From the NCBI RefSeq assembly GCF_036250065.1, contig NZ_CP109199.1, forward strand, positions 558,001 to 622,000: a stretch of DNA of 64,000 nucleotides, in the 5' to 3' direction. Positions 1-9,087 of the stretch are shown here, piece by piece (the stretch's first letter is position 1; the number at the start of each line of letters is the position of its first letter). This DNA is from Micromonospora sp. NBC_01699. Lineage in GTDB: Bacteria; Actinomycetota; Actinomycetes; Mycobacteriales; Micromonosporaceae. The notes beneath the pieces were generated by a model that ran no database searches, was not told the origin of the DNA, and was given only the letters and a program-made list of their open reading frames with translations. A program made the translations under genes and the position numbers.

Positions 1-723
1 CGGCTGGAGCGCGGCCTGCTGCCGCAGCCGCTGATGGACACCGACCAGGTCGAGGTGCACACCTTCTACCGGCCCGGCCGGCACGCCGCCCTGATCGGCG
101 GCGACTTCTACGACGTCGTCCAGACCACCCCGAACCGGGTCGACCTGATCGTCGGCGACGTCTGCGGGCACGGGGTGGACGAGGCGGCGCTCGGCGTCGA
201 GCTGCGGGTCGCCTGGCGGGCCCTGGTGCTCGCCCGGGTGCCGGACGACGAGGTGCTGCCCGCGCTGGAGCAGGTGCTGATGAGCGAGCGTCGGCTCCGG
301 GAGATCTTCGCGACGGTCGCCACCGTACGGCTGGACCTGGCCGCGAACCGGGCCACCTTCCGGCTCGCCGGGCATCCGCCGCCGCTGCTGCTCTCCGGTG
401 GCCGGGTCGCCCCGGTGCAGGTCCCGGGCGGGTTGCTGCTCGGGGTCCGCCCCCGCCCGCCGATCGCCTTCGATCTCGCCTTCGACACCGAGGACTGGTC
501 TTTGTTGCTCTACACCGACGGATTGATCGAGGGGCGGGTCGGCGAGGGGCCGGACCGGCTCGACGTACCGGGGCTCGGTGGGCTGGTCGCCGACCCGAGG
601 ACGCGGGGCGTGCCGCTGGCCGAGCTGCCGGGCTGGCTGGTCAGCCGGGCCGAGGAGCTCAACGGCGGCCCGCTCGCCGACGACGTGGCGATGCTGCTGG
701 TCAGCCGGGGCGGGGGTCGCTGA
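1..723 (+). CDS. SpoIIE-type PP2C serine phosphatase, 3' part
   Basis: The gene is cut by the left window edge; the frame is open from base 1 and leaves 240 residues. The visible part is a SpoIIE/PP2C-like phosphatase domain. The metal-binding motifs GGDFYD (around residue 33) and VGDVCGHG (around residue 51) are present, and a closing DDVAMLLV block sits near the C-terminus. This family dephosphorylates anti-anti-sigma factors or related targets in partner-switching pathways. The stop TGA shares one base with the ATG of the following histidine kinase, so the two are translationally coupled. Sensor domains (PAS, GAF or receiver), common in this family, would lie upstream and cannot be seen. 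Confidence 0.9.
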   Translation, partial: RLERGLLPQPLMDTDQVEVHTFYRPGRHAALIGGDFYDVVQTTPNRVDLIVGDVCGHGVDEAALGVELRVAWRALVLARVPDDEVLPALEQVLMSERRLREIFATVATVRLDLAANRATFRLAGHPPPLLLSGGRVAPVQVPGGLLLGVRPRPPIAFDLAFDTEDWSLLLYTDGLIEGRVGEGPDRLDVPGLGGLVADPRTRGVPLAELPGWLVSRAEELNGGPLADDVAMLLVSRGGGR

Positions 724-2492
724 TGAGTACGGCAACTTCGGCCCTGCGCCCGTACGGCTGGAGCCTGCGCCGCCGGGTCACCGCGCTACTCGTGGTGGTG
801 GGCTCGGTGCTGGCCCTGCTCGCCGTCGGCGAGGCGCTGGTGGCCAACGCGAACCGGACCCACCTGGACACCCTGTTGACCAAGACCGGTCCGCTGCGTA
901 CCGACGCGGAGTCGTTGCCGACCGCGCTGGTCGACCAGGAGACGGCCGTACGCGGTTACGCGGTCAGCGGTGACCGGGCGGACCTGGCGCCGTACGACGA
1001 GGGGATCGGGCAGGAGGGCGTCCTGATCTCCCGGATGGACGCGCTGCTCGACGACCAGCCGGAGATCCGCCGGCAGTTGCACCTGGTCCGGGACCAGGCG
1101 GAGCGATGGCGGGCGGAGGTGGCCCAGCCGATCGTCGACGCGACCACCAGCGGCGGCCCGAGCGCCGGCCAGCTGTTGGTCAACGAGCGGGGGCGGCAGC
1201 AGTTCGACGCGCTGCGCGGCTCGACCAGCCGGTTGCAGGAGCTGATCCTCGACCTGCGCAACGAGGTCGCCACCAAGGCCCGCAAGACCGGTAACACCCT
1301 GGTCCTGCTGCTCATCCTCGCCGGGGTGGTGGTGGTCCTGGCGGGGGTGGCCCTGCTGGTGTCGCTGAACCGGGCGGTGATCGGCCCGGTGACCCGCCTG
1401 GCCGAGCAGGTACGCGCGGTCGCCCAGGGCGACTACCAGCGCGACATCGAGCAGACGGGCCCACCCGAGCTGGCCCTGCTCGCCGCCGACGTGGACGCGA
1501 TGCGCCGCAAGATCGCCGCGGACCTGGCCGAGGTACGCGAGGCGCGTACCCGGATCGAGTGGGTCAACAGCCAGCTCCAGAAGCAGGCGGAGGAGCTGGT
1601 CCGGTCCAACCGTGACCTGGAGCAGTTCGCCTACGTCGCCTCGCACGACCTCCAGGAGCCGCTGCGCAAGGTGGCGAGCTTCTGCCAGCTGCTGCAACGC
1701 CGGTACGCCGGCCAGCTCGACGAGCGCGCCGACCAGTACATCGCGTTCGCCGTCGACGGCGCCCAGCGGATGCAGCGCCTGATCAACGACCTGCTCGCGT
1801 TCTCCCGGATCGGCCGGCTCACCACCGGTTTCGCCGAGGTCGACCTGAACCAGGTGATGGGCGATGTCGCCGGGCAGACCGAGGCGGCCCGGCAGTACGC
1901 CGGTGGCGAGCTGACCTGGTCCGACCTGCCGGTGGTGCTGGGCGAGGAACCGTTGCTGACCAACCTGCTGGCGAACCTGGTCAGCAACTCGTTCAAGTTC
2001 CGCCGCCCGGACGTTCCGCCGCTGGTACGGATCTCGGCCCGCCGGGTCGACGACGAGTGGGAGATCAGCTGCGAGGACAACGGCATCGGGATCGAGCCGG
2101 AGTTCGTGGACAAGGTCTTCGTGATCTTCCAGCGGTTGCACTCGAAGGACGCGTACCCGGGCACCGGGATCGGGCTGGCGATCGTGAAGAAGATCGTCGA
2201 GTACCACGGTGGGCGGATCTGGGTCGACCTGGAGGCCACCGAGGGGACCGTCATCCGGTTCACCCTGCCGGTGACGGTGGAGGTCGAGCAGCCGGAGACG
2301 GTGGAGGTCGACCAGCCGGAGACGGTGGAGGTCGACCAGCCGGAGCTGGCCGCCGCGCCGGCCGTACCGGGGCAGTCCGCCGGCCCGGACGGATCGCGAC
2401 CGGACGACGACAACTCGAACGAGCCGGACGGACCGGCGGCCGCTGGGCCGGACGGACCGCAGACCGGTGGGATGAAGGAGATCGTGGCATGA
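723..2492 (+). CDS. CHASE3/HAMP sensor histidine kinase
   Basis: This 589-residue membrane histidine kinase has a TM helix at about residues 18-39, an extracytoplasmic CHASE3-like helical region, a second TM at about 190-215, a HAMP segment and a DHp helix. The phospho-acceptor is His308 in SHDLQEPLR. The ATPase domain follows, with N-box [10 protein letters not shown] and G-boxes DNGIGIEP and [11 protein letters not shown]. This architecture is typical of phytochrome-like kinases that signal to stand-alone receivers, and one follows directly with a 4-base ATGA overlap. The signal is unknown. The C-terminal tail after about residue 515 is low-complexity and contains a 24-bp tandem repeat. Confidence 0.93.
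   Translation: MSTATSALRPYGWSLRRRVTALLVVVGSVLALLAVGEALVANANRTHLDTLLTKTGPLRTDAESLPTALVDQETAVRGYAVSGDRADLAPYDEGIGQEGVLISRMDALLDDQPEIRRQLHLVRDQAERWRAEVAQPIVDATTSGGPSAGQLLVNERGRQQFDALRGSTSRLQELILDLRNEVATKARKTGNTLVLLLILAGVVVVLAGVALLVSLNRAVIGPVTRLAEQVRAVAQGDYQRDIEQTGPPELALLAADVDAMRRKIAADLAEVREARTRIEWVNSQLQKQAEELVRSNRDLEQFAYVASHDLQEPLRKVASFCQLLQRRYAGQLDERADQYIAFAVDGAQRMQRLINDLLAFSRIGRLTTGFAEVDLNQVMGDVAGQTEAARQYAGGELTWSDLPVVLGEEPLLTNLLANLVSNSFKFRRPDVPPLVRISARRVDDEWEISCEDNGIGIEPEFVDKVFVIFQRLHSKDAYPGTGIGLAIVKKIVEYHGGRIWVDLEATEGTVIRFTLPVTVEVEQPETVEVDQPETVEVDQPELAAAPAVPGQSAGPDGSRPDDDNSNEPDGPAAAGPDGPQTGGMKEIVA
2273..2344 (+). repeat. 24-bp tandem repeat in kinase tail
   Basis: Three head-to-tail copies of a 24-bp unit (starting GACGGTGGAGGTCGA) lie at 2273-2296, 2297-2320 and 2321-2344. 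Copies two and three are identical; the first differs by one base (GAG for GAC). The repeat stays in frame and encodes ETVEVDQP-type octapeptides in the C-terminal extension of the histidine kinase. Confidence 0.9.
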
Positions 2493-2941
2493 CGGCACCA
2501 CCGGACGGCAGAAGTCCGATAGAGGTCCTGCTGGTCGAGGACGACCCCGGGGACGTGCTCATGACGCAGGAGGCGTTCGAGGAGCACAAGCTGCGCAACC
2601 GGCTGACCGTGGTCTGCGACGGCGCGGAGGCGCTGGCGTACCTGCGGCGCGAGGGCCAGTACTCGGACGTCACGCTGCCGGACCTGATCCTGCTCGACCT
2701 CAACCTGCCCCGCCGCGACGGTCGGGAGGTGCTGCGGGAGATCAAGAACGACGAGCAGCTCTGCCGGATCCCGGTGGTGGTGCTGACCACCTCGCAGGCC
2801 GACGAGGACATCCTGCGCAGCTACCAGCTGCACGCGAACGCGTACGTGACCAAGCCGGTCGACTTCGAGCGGTTCATCACGGTGGTCCGGCAGATCGACG
2901 AGTTCTTCGTCAGCGTGGTGAAGCTCCCGCCGCGGGGCTGA
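2489..2941 (+). CDS. Rcp1-like single-domain response regulator
   Basis: This 150-residue protein is a stand-alone receiver domain. It shows the acidic pocket in LLVEDDPGD, the phospho-acceptor Asp70 in LILLDLNLP, and the conserved Thr and Lys in VVLTTSQ and VTKPVD. There is no output domain, as in Rcp1-type receivers that pair with bacteriophytochrome-like kinases. Its ATG overlaps the TGA of the upstream kinase, so this kinase is the likely phosphodonor. The longer upstream frame is rejected because it would run inside the kinase gene. The target is unknown; signalling to the SpoIIE phosphatase of the same operon is an inference from position only. Confidence 0.92.
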   Translation: MTAPPDGRSPIEVLLVEDDPGDVLMTQEAFEEHKLRNRLTVVCDGAEALAYLRREGQYSDVTLPDLILLDLNLPRRDGREVLREIKNDEQLCRIPVVVLTTSQADEDILRSYQLHANAYVTKPVDFERFITVVRQIDEFFVSVVKLPPRG

Positions 2942-2945
2942 CGCC

Positions 2946-3743
2946 ATGATCGATGAAGTGGGGGCGTTGCTCAGGACCACCGCGGCCGAGGTCATCCTGC
3001 CGCTCTTCGGTCACCTGGGGCGGGCCGACGTGTCCGAGAAGGCCCCCGGCGAGCTGGTCACGGTCGCCGACCGGCGGGCCGAGCGGGTCCTCGGCGAGGG
3101 ACTGCTGCGGCTGCTGCCCGGGTCCGTCGTGGTCGGCGAGGAGGGCGTCGCCGCCGACCCCGCGATCCTTGCGCACCTGCACGGTACGGTCCCGGCCTGG
3201 CTGGTCGACCCGCTCGACGGGACCGCCAACTTCGCCGCCGGACGGGAGCCGTTCGCGGTGATGGTGGCGCTGTTGGAGGCCGGGGTGATCCGGGCGAGTT
3301 GGATCCTCGACCCGATCGCCGACCGGCTGCTGACCGCCGAGGCGGGGCGCGGGTCGTACCTTGACGGGGTGGCGGTGCGGCCGACGGTCGACGCTCCGGC
3401 GACGGCGCTGCGCGGCGCGGTGATGTCCCGGTTCCTGCCGCCGGCCTGGCGGTCCTCGGTCGAGGCCGGCGCCCACCGGCTCGGTACGGTCCTGCCCGGT
3501 CAGCACTGCGCCGGCCGCGAGTACGCCGACATCCTCACCGGGGCCCAGCAGTTCGCGCTCTTCTGGCGCACGCTGCCCTGGGACCACGCGCCCGGTGTGC
3601 TGCTGTTGCAGGAGGCGGGCGGGGTGGCCCGACGCTTGGACGGGGAGCCGTACCACCCGGCCGACGACCGGGACGGACTGCTCGTCGCCGCCGACGAACA
3701 AACCTGGCACACGGTACGGGAGACGCTGCTCCCCGACGTCTGA
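2946..3743 (+). CDS. Inositol monophosphatase family protein
   Basis: This 265-residue protein has the metal-binding signatures of the IMPase superfamily: GEEGV (metal-ligand Glu) and WLVDPLDGTANF (the DxDG motif). A C-terminal WDHAPGVLLLQEAGG block completes the site. The family hydrolyses inositol phosphates, histidinol phosphate or 3',5'-bisphosphonucleosides; the true substrate cannot be told from motifs. It begins four bases after the response regulator stop and is probably the last gene of the signalling operon. Confidence 0.88.
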   Translation: MIDEVGALLRTTAAEVILPLFGHLGRADVSEKAPGELVTVADRRAERVLGEGLLRLLPGSVVVGEEGVAADPAILAHLHGTVPAWLVDPLDGTANFAAGREPFAVMVALLEAGVIRASWILDPIADRLLTAEAGRGSYLDGVAVRPTVDAPATALRGAVMSRFLPPAWRSSVEAGAHRLGTVLPGQHCAGREYADILTGAQQFALFWRTLPWDHAPGVLLLQEAGGVARRLDGEPYHPADDRDGLLVAADEQTWHTVRETLLPDV

Positions 3744-3978
3744 CCGGCGCCCTTGGCGTGATCATCGGCACCTTCGGTGTGACCGCCGATACAGAGTGTG
3801 AATGATGTGTTTCACTCACCGGCGACTATGCGATGTGGTGAGCCGTAGGGCCGACAGCGTGCCCGTGGTCCGGTAGTGTGACCCCCGGTCTCTCGCCCGG
3901 AGGCGCCACATCCGGCGCCGGCGGTGGCCGCCGCCGAAAGAGCTACCAGGTAACCGGGGTAGGCGGCCGACGGAAGGA
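3744..3978 (+). other. Long leader upstream of a secreted cell-wall-type protein
   Basis: This 235-bp gap holds no plausible gene. It contains several short GC-rich inverted segments, and near its 3' end a stretch (about 3925-3965) with CCGAAAGAGC, GGTAACC and GGGGTAGGCGG just before the ribosome binding site GGAAGGA (3972-3978). That 3' end loosely resembles the closing part of c-di-AMP (ydaO/yuaA) riboswitches, which often precede actinobacterial wall-hydrolase genes. The 5' hallmark blocks of that class were not found, so only a structured leader is proposed. Confidence 0.3.
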
Positions 3979-3987
3979 ATGGCTTTC

Positions 3988-5055
3988 GTGCCTCGCAGGA
4001 CGGCCAGGATCCGGCGCCGCGCGTCGGTAACGCTCGCGGCACTGCTCGCCGCCGTTGTGGTCGCCACCGGAACCCCCGCCGCCGCCGCGGCGCCCGCCAC
4101 CCGTACTCTCGGTTACGGGCCACTCGCGTTCGCGCCGAGCGGTCCCGGTGAGGAGGGCGGCAGCAAGGCCCTGCGCGACACGCTCGAAGCCGTCTCCAAG
4201 GGACACATCGAGGCCAAGGCCAAACTCGACAATTCGGTCAAGCGTCAGGCGGCACTCACCGCCGAGCTGACCAAGGTCGAGACCCGGCTGGTCGAGCTGA
4301 ACGCGATTGTCGCCGAGGTCGCCGTCGAGTCCTACCGGCTCGGCCGGCTCAGTGCCGTCGCCACCCTGCTCAACAGCGTCTCACCGGAGGCGTTCCTGGA
4401 GCGGGCCGCCGGGCTGGAGGTGATGGCCCAGCGCGACGACAAGCAGCTCCGGGCGCTCACGCAGGCCCGCGAGGAAGCGACCCGGGCCAAGGCCGCGATC
4501 GACAACGAGGTGCGCGAACAGCAGAAGCAGCTCGCCGTCATCGCCAAGCGCAAGACGGACGCCGAACGCGCGCTCGCCGCCGTCGGCGGCAAGAGCGCCA
4601 CCGGCTTTGTCGCCGCCAACTCGCCCTCGGCCAAGTCGGCCCCGAAGAACTCCGACGGCTCCTGGCCGAAGGAGTCCTGCACCGTCAACGACCCGACCAC
4701 CTCCGGCTGCATCACCCCGCGCACCCTGCACGCGATGAACCAGGCCAAGGCCGCCGGCTACAAGCGCTACGTCTCCTGCCACCGCCCCAGCGGCGGCGGG
4801 GAACACCCCAAGGGACGCGCCTGCGACTTCTCCTCCGCGACCGACGGCTTCAAGGACGCCGACGCCACCGGTGGCGACCGCACCTACGGCAACAACCTCG
4901 CCGCGTACTACGTGAAGAACGCCGGCTCGCTCGGCGTGCTCTACGTCATCTGGTACCGACAGATCTGGATGCCCGGCACCGGATGGCGGTCCTACAACGG
5001 CGGCGGCAGCCCGGCCGGCGACCACACGAACCACGTTCATCTCTCGATGGTTTGA
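3988..5055 (+). CDS. Secreted coiled-coil protein with ARB_07466-like C-terminal domain
   Basis: An N-terminal signal peptide (Arg-rich n-region, then about 20 hydrophobic residues ending in an Ala-rich cleavage zone) is followed by a long helical coiled-coil region (roughly residues 50-200). The C-terminal domain of about 130 residues carries SCHRPSGGGEHPKGRACDF and DHTNHVHLSM, His/Asp motifs like those of ARB_07466-type and M15-like peptidase folds. A role in wall processing is likely but not shown. GTG 3988 is preferred over ATG 3979 because GGAAGGA lies 9 bases before the GTG and touches the ATG. The protein is 355 residues. Confidence 0.8.
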   Translation: MPRRTARIRRRASVTLAALLAAVVVATGTPAAAAAPATRTLGYGPLAFAPSGPGEEGGSKALRDTLEAVSKGHIEAKAKLDNSVKRQAALTAELTKVETRLVELNAIVAEVAVESYRLGRLSAVATLLNSVSPEAFLERAAGLEVMAQRDDKQLRALTQAREEATRAKAAIDNEVREQQKQLAVIAKRKTDAERALAAVGGKSATGFVAANSPSAKSAPKNSDGSWPKESCTVNDPTTSGCITPRTLHAMNQAKAAGYKRYVSCHRPSGGGEHPKGRACDFSSATDGFKDADATGGDRTYGNNLAAYYVKNAGSLGVLYVIWYRQIWMPGTGWRSYNGGGSPAGDHTNHVHLSMV

Positions 5056-5091
5056 CGCGAACCCGCAGCCAGCCTGCGTACCATCCCACCG

Positions 5092-6672
5092 ATGGACACA
5101 ACACCCGCTGACGTACCGGCCCCGGCGGACGCGCCCGTGACACCGACGGGTCCGCCCACGCCCGAGGCGGCCGGTGCCCGCGCACTGCCCAACGGCCTCG
5201 CCGCCACCCTCGTCTTCCTCGCCAGCGGCGCGGTGCTCGTGCTGGAGACCGTCTCCCTGCGCCTGGTCGGCCCGTACCTCGGCGTCACCCTCCAGGTCAC
5301 CAGCTCGGTGATCGGGGTGGCGCTCGGCGCCATCGCGTACGGCGCCTGGCTCGGCGGCTGGCTGGCCGACCGGCGCGACCCCCGTACGCTGCTCGCCCCG
5401 GCCCTCGTCCTCGCCGGCATCAGCACCGCCATCACCCTGCCGGTGGTCCGATACGCCGGTGAGGTGCTGCGCGGCGGCGCCACCGCCGGCATCCTGCTGC
5501 TGACCGCGCTGGCGGTGTTCCTGCCCGCCGCACTGCTCGCCGCCGTCACCCCGCTGGTGGTGAAGCTGCAACTGAGCGACCTGCGCCGGACCGGGCAGGT
5601 CGTCGGGCGACTGTCCAGCATCGGCACCCTGGGCGGCATCACCGCCACCCTCGGCACCGGATTCGTGCTGGTCGCAGCCCTGCCGAGCACCGTCATCATG
5701 GTCGGGCTCGCGCTGCTGCTCGGCCTGACCGGGCTCTGGCTCGGCTGGTACCTGTGGCGGTTGGACCGGACCACGACGCCGGGCCGCCCCCGGGTGAAGG
5801 CGGCCGTGGCGCTGCTCGGACTGGTCGGGGCGGGACTGGCCACGGTGGCGCCGAACCCGTGCGACGTGGAGACCGCGTACCACTGCGCCAGCGTCGAGGC
5901 CGACGAGGAGAACCCGGACGGCCGGCTGCTGGTGCTCAACTCGGCCTGGCACTCGTACGTCGACCTGGCCGACCCGACGCACCTGGAGTTCACGTACACC
6001 CAGTGGATCGGCGCGGTGACGGACGTGTTCGCGCCGGCCGGGCAGCGGCTGGACGCGGTGCACCTCGGCGGCGGCGGGTTCACCATCCCGACCTACCTGA
6101 GCGCCACCCGACCGGGCACCGTCAACACCGTGTTCGAAATCGACGGTGAGCTGGTCGAGCTGGGCCGCCGCGAACTGGGCGTACGGCCGGGCCCGGAACT
6201 GCGCGCGGTGGTCGGCGACGCCCGGATGCTGGTCGGCGAGCTGCCCGACGACAGCGCCGACCTGGTGGTCGGTGACGCCTTCGGTCACCTCGTGGTGCCC
6301 TGGCACCTGGCCACCAGGGAGATGGCGGCCGACATCCGCCGGGTGGTCCGCCCCGGCGGCCTGTACGTGCAGAACGTCATCGACTACCCGCCGCTGCGGT
6401 TCATCCGCGCCGAACTCGCCACCGTGATGGCCGAGTTCAGCCACGTCGCGCTGGTCGCGCCGCCGAACGCGATCACCGGAGCGCGGGGAGCGAACTTCCT
6501 GATCGTCGCCACCGACACCCCGTTGCCGCTCGACGCGATGCGCCTGCGGCTCGGCGCGACCGACGAACCGGTCACCGTGCTCGACGGGCCGGACCTGGAC
6601 GAATTCGTTGGCGACGCGATGGTGCTCACCGACGAGTACGCCCCGGTCGATCAGCTCCTCGCCACCGCCTGA
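5092..6672 (+). CDS. Membrane-anchored spermidine-synthase-like protein
   Basis: This 526-residue protein is a fusion. The N-terminal ~220 residues contain about six or seven hydrophobic helices. The C-terminal ~270 residues are a spermidine-synthase-like Rossmann domain with VHLGGGGFTIP, an acidic VFEIDGELVELGRR strand end, VVGDARMLV and DLVVGDAFGHLVVPWHL. Such 'fused MFS/spermidine synthase' proteins are common in actinomycetes and their substrate is not established. The aminopropyltransferase fold is recognisable, but polyamine synthesis should not be assumed. It starts 36 bases after the preceding secreted protein on the same strand. Confidence 0.82.
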   Translation: MDTTPADVPAPADAPVTPTGPPTPEAAGARALPNGLAATLVFLASGAVLVLETVSLRLVGPYLGVTLQVTSSVIGVALGAIAYGAWLGGWLADRRDPRTLLAPALVLAGISTAITLPVVRYAGEVLRGGATAGILLLTALAVFLPAALLAAVTPLVVKLQLSDLRRTGQVVGRLSSIGTLGGITATLGTGFVLVAALPSTVIMVGLALLLGLTGLWLGWYLWRLDRTTTPGRPRVKAAVALLGLVGAGLATVAPNPCDVETAYHCASVEADEENPDGRLLVLNSAWHSYVDLADPTHLEFTYTQWIGAVTDVFAPAGQRLDAVHLGGGGFTIPTYLSATRPGTVNTVFEIDGELVELGRRELGVRPGPELRAVVGDARMLVGELPDDSADLVVGDAFGHLVVPWHLATREMAADIRRVVRPGGLYVQNVIDYPPLRFIRAELATVMAEFSHVALVAPPNAITGARGANFLIVATDTPLPLDAMRLRLGATDEPVTVLDGPDLDEFVGDAMVLTDEYAPVDQLLATA

Positions 6673-6819
6673 GCCGCGCCACCTGACCGTCACCGCAGGT
6701 CATCCGGCTCCCGTACCGGATAGCTATTCATCTCTCGGTCAACCACTGACCTCCTGACCGTCGTCCCCCGGCGGTTGGATCGGGTTCCACCCGAACCACC
6801 CCACGTCAGGAGATCTTCG

Positions 6820-7953
6820 GTGCGACGTACCCTTTCCATCCTCGGCCTGGCCGGCGTCATGCTGGCGGCGGTGGTGGCGGTCCCCACCTCGTCGTTCGCC
6901 GCCCGCGACGGCGGCGAGTCGGCCGAGCGGCACGCGGACAGGTCCCGCGACGCGGCGAAGCCGCTGGTGATCGCCCACCGTGGAGCCAGCGGCTACCGGC
7001 CCGAGCACACGCTGGAGGCGTACCGGTTGGCGATCCGCCTCGGTGCCGACTTCATCGAGCCCGACCTGGTGTCCACCCGCGACCGGGTGCTGGTCGCCCG
7101 GCACGAGAACGAGATCTCCGGCACCACCAACGTGGCCGACCACCCGGAGTTCGCCGCCCGCAAGGCCACCAAGACCATCGACGGGATCGCGGTCACCGGC
7201 TGGTTCACCGAGGACTTCACCCTGACCGAGCTGAAGACGCTGCGGGCCAAGGAGCGGCTGCCGCAGGTCCGCCCGACCAACACCACCTTCGACGGCACCC
7301 TGGAGATCCCGACCCTCCAGGAGGTCATCGACCTCGCCAAGTCCGAGAGCCGGCGGCTCGACCGGACCATCGGCATCTACCCGGAGACCAAGCACCCCAC
7401 CTACTTCCAGTCGATCGGGCTGGCCCTGGAGGAGCCGCTGGTCCGGGTGCTCGACCGCAACGGGCTGGACAGCCGCAGGGACGCCGTGTTCATCCAGTCC
7501 TTCGAGACGGCGAACCTGCGCAAGCTGAGCAGGCTGACCGACGTACGCCTGGCGCAACTGCTCGACGCCGCCGGTCGGCCGTACGACTTCACCGTCGCCG
7601 GTGACCCGCGCACCTACCAGGACCTGGTCAAGCCGGAGAACCTGAAGTGGATCAGCACGTACGCGGACGGGATCGGCGCGACCAAGAACCTGCTCGTGCC
7701 CCGTGACGCCAGCGGCAAGCTGCTCGCCCCCACCACCGTCGTCCGGGACGCCCACCGGGTCGGCCTGGACGTGCACGCCTGGACGTTCCGGGCGGAGAAC
7801 CAGTTCCTGCCGACCGACTTCCGGCTCGGCGCCGACCCGAACGCCCGTGGCGACATCACGGCCGAGTACGAGCTGTTCTTCAGCCTCGGCCTCGACGGTG
7901 TGTTCAGCGACCACCCGGACACCGCCGTGGCCGCCCGCGCCGCCCTGCGCTGA
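6820..7953 (+). CDS. Secreted glycerophosphodiester phosphodiesterase
   Basis: This 377-residue exported GDPD-family enzyme has a signal peptide (MRRTLSILGLAGVMLAAVVA start). The catalytic motif IAHRGASGYRPEHTLEAY includes His53, and the metal ligands sit in FIEPDLVSTRD and ARHEN. Further family blocks are GIYPETKHP, QSFE and VHAWTFR. The family hydrolyses glycerophosphodiesters to glycerol-3-phosphate and an alcohol. GTG 6820 is chosen because AGGAGA (6808-6813) lies six bases upstream; the longer frame from 6775 would put a non-signal extension before the hydrophobic stretch. The gene converges on the HAD hydrolase and ends at a strong hairpin. Confidence 0.92.
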   Translation: MRRTLSILGLAGVMLAAVVAVPTSSFAARDGGESAERHADRSRDAAKPLVIAHRGASGYRPEHTLEAYRLAIRLGADFIEPDLVSTRDRVLVARHENEISGTTNVADHPEFAARKATKTIDGIAVTGWFTEDFTLTELKTLRAKERLPQVRPTNTTFDGTLEIPTLQEVIDLAKSESRRLDRTIGIYPETKHPTYFQSIGLALEEPLVRVLDRNGLDSRRDAVFIQSFETANLRKLSRLTDVRLAQLLDAAGRPYDFTVAGDPRTYQDLVKPENLKWISTYADGIGATKNLLVPRDASGKLLAPTTVVRDAHRVGLDVHAWTFRAENQFLPTDFRLGADPNARGDITAEYELFFSLGLDGVFSDHPDTAVAARAALR

Positions 7954-7967
7954 CCCTTCCACTCGGA

Positions 7968-8009
7968 GCCGGGCGGCGGATCGGAGCGATCACCGGTCCG
8001 CCGCCCGGC
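7968..8009. terminator. Bidirectional hairpin between convergent genes
   Basis: A 15-bp GC-rich stem (7968-7982 with 7995-8009, one G-T wobble) and a 12-base loop lie between the GDPD gene and the reverse-strand HAD hydrolase. There is no T-tract, which is usual for actinomycete terminators. Confidence 0.7.
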
Positions 8010-8056
8010 CGCGGTGCCGGGCTGACCGATGGACAGGCAGCCCGCTCGTACGCCGG

Positions 8057-8788
8057 TCAGAAGTGGTCGAGCAGGTCGGGGAAGGTCGACAGGGTCAGCA
8101 CCCGGCTGTCCTCGGGATCGAGGTCGGCGTGCTCCAGCGCCCACGGGTACGGGTCCGGGATGTAGACCGCGTTCATCCCCGCCGCCCGCGCCGGCAGGAT
8201 GTCCGACTTCGGGGAGTTGCCGATCATCCAGGTGGCATCCGGCGACAGCCCGTGCTCGGCCACCACCTGCCGGTAGACCTCCACGTTCTTCTCCACCACG
8301 ATGTGCGTACGGCGGAAGTGGTGTCCCAGCCCGGACGCGTCGATCTTGCGTTGCTGCTCCTCGGTGTTGCCCTTGGTCAGCAGCAGCAGGACGTGCCGCC
8401 GGCCCAGCTCGGTCAGCGTGTCCGCCACCCCGGGCACGAGTTCCACCCGGCGCTCGACCAGCGCCACCGCGAGTTCCTCGATCTGCCGCCGTTCCGCCTC
8501 GGTGGCCGGTCGTTCGCGCAGCCGGGCCAGGCAGTCGCCGAGACTGTGCAGGAAGATCGCGCTGCCGTACCCGTGGGTCACCACGTTGGCCCGCTCGATG
8601 TCGTCCAGGATGGCCCGGATCTCGACCCGGTCCAGGGTCGGGTGGGCCACCCATTCGAGGAAGTCGTCGATCACCCGCTCGAACAGGATGTTGTTCTCCC
8701 AGAGTGTGTCGTCGGCGTCGAAGATCAGCACCTGTCCGGCGCGTCGCGCACCGATCGTCCCGGTCGGTTCCACGGTTCTCCTCACCAT
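8057..8788 (-). CDS. HAD-family hydrolase
   Basis: This 243-residue haloacid-dehalogenase-type hydrolase has the nucleophile motif LIFDADDTLW. Motif II lies in LLLLTKGN, the conserved Lys in the cap-to-core region, and the late acidic motif in MIGNSPKSDILPA. The extended helical cap between motif I and motif II fits a phosphatase of small metabolites, substrate unknown. The frame extends to TTG 8824; ATG 8788 is preferred, and GTG 8773 is also possible because GAGGAGA lies just before it. Confidence 0.85.
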   Translation of the reverse strand: MVRRTVEPTGTIGARRAGQVLIFDADDTLWENNILFERVIDDFLEWVAHPTLDRVEIRAILDDIERANVVTHGYGSAIFLHSLGDCLARLRERPATEAERRQIEELAVALVERRVELVPGVADTLTELGRRHVLLLLTKGNTEEQQRKIDASGLGHHFRRTHIVVEKNVEVYRQVVAEHGLSPDATWMIGNSPKSDILPARAAGMNAVYIPDPYPWALEHADLDPEDSRVLTLSTFPDLLDHF

Positions 8789-9087
8789 CGTCGGCTCGGG
8801 GACTGTACTCAACCGGGTCGACAACGGCGACGGATTAGTACCGGATCCGTGGCTGTCCAGAACAATTCATCGACGGAGCCGATCATCAGTTCCGGCTGCC
8901 GTCGAATCGGACCGGACCGGCAACGACCAGCGCAAACAATCCGTCGGCCGGGGCGGTGGCAAAGCGTACGGGCGGGGCGTCGATGATCGATTCCTGTCGG
9001 CGCCGGAAACGACACACACCGGGCCATGGACCGATCGACCCGGCTCGGGTAGCTTCCGCAGCCAAGACCGATGACGGGAGACCGGCA

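Noticed and set aside
786-2501. Long open frame on the reverse strand opposite the histidine kinase
   Set aside because: High-GC codon bias creates long antisense frames. The product has no recognisable domain and the forward gene has all kinase motifs.
5092-6672. True spermidine synthase
   Set aside because: The fold is similar, but the N-terminal membrane half and lack of polyamine context make the substrate uncertain.
4381-6693. 770-codon reverse-strand frame
   Set aside because: It overlaps two supported forward genes and has Gly/Arg/His-rich shadow composition.
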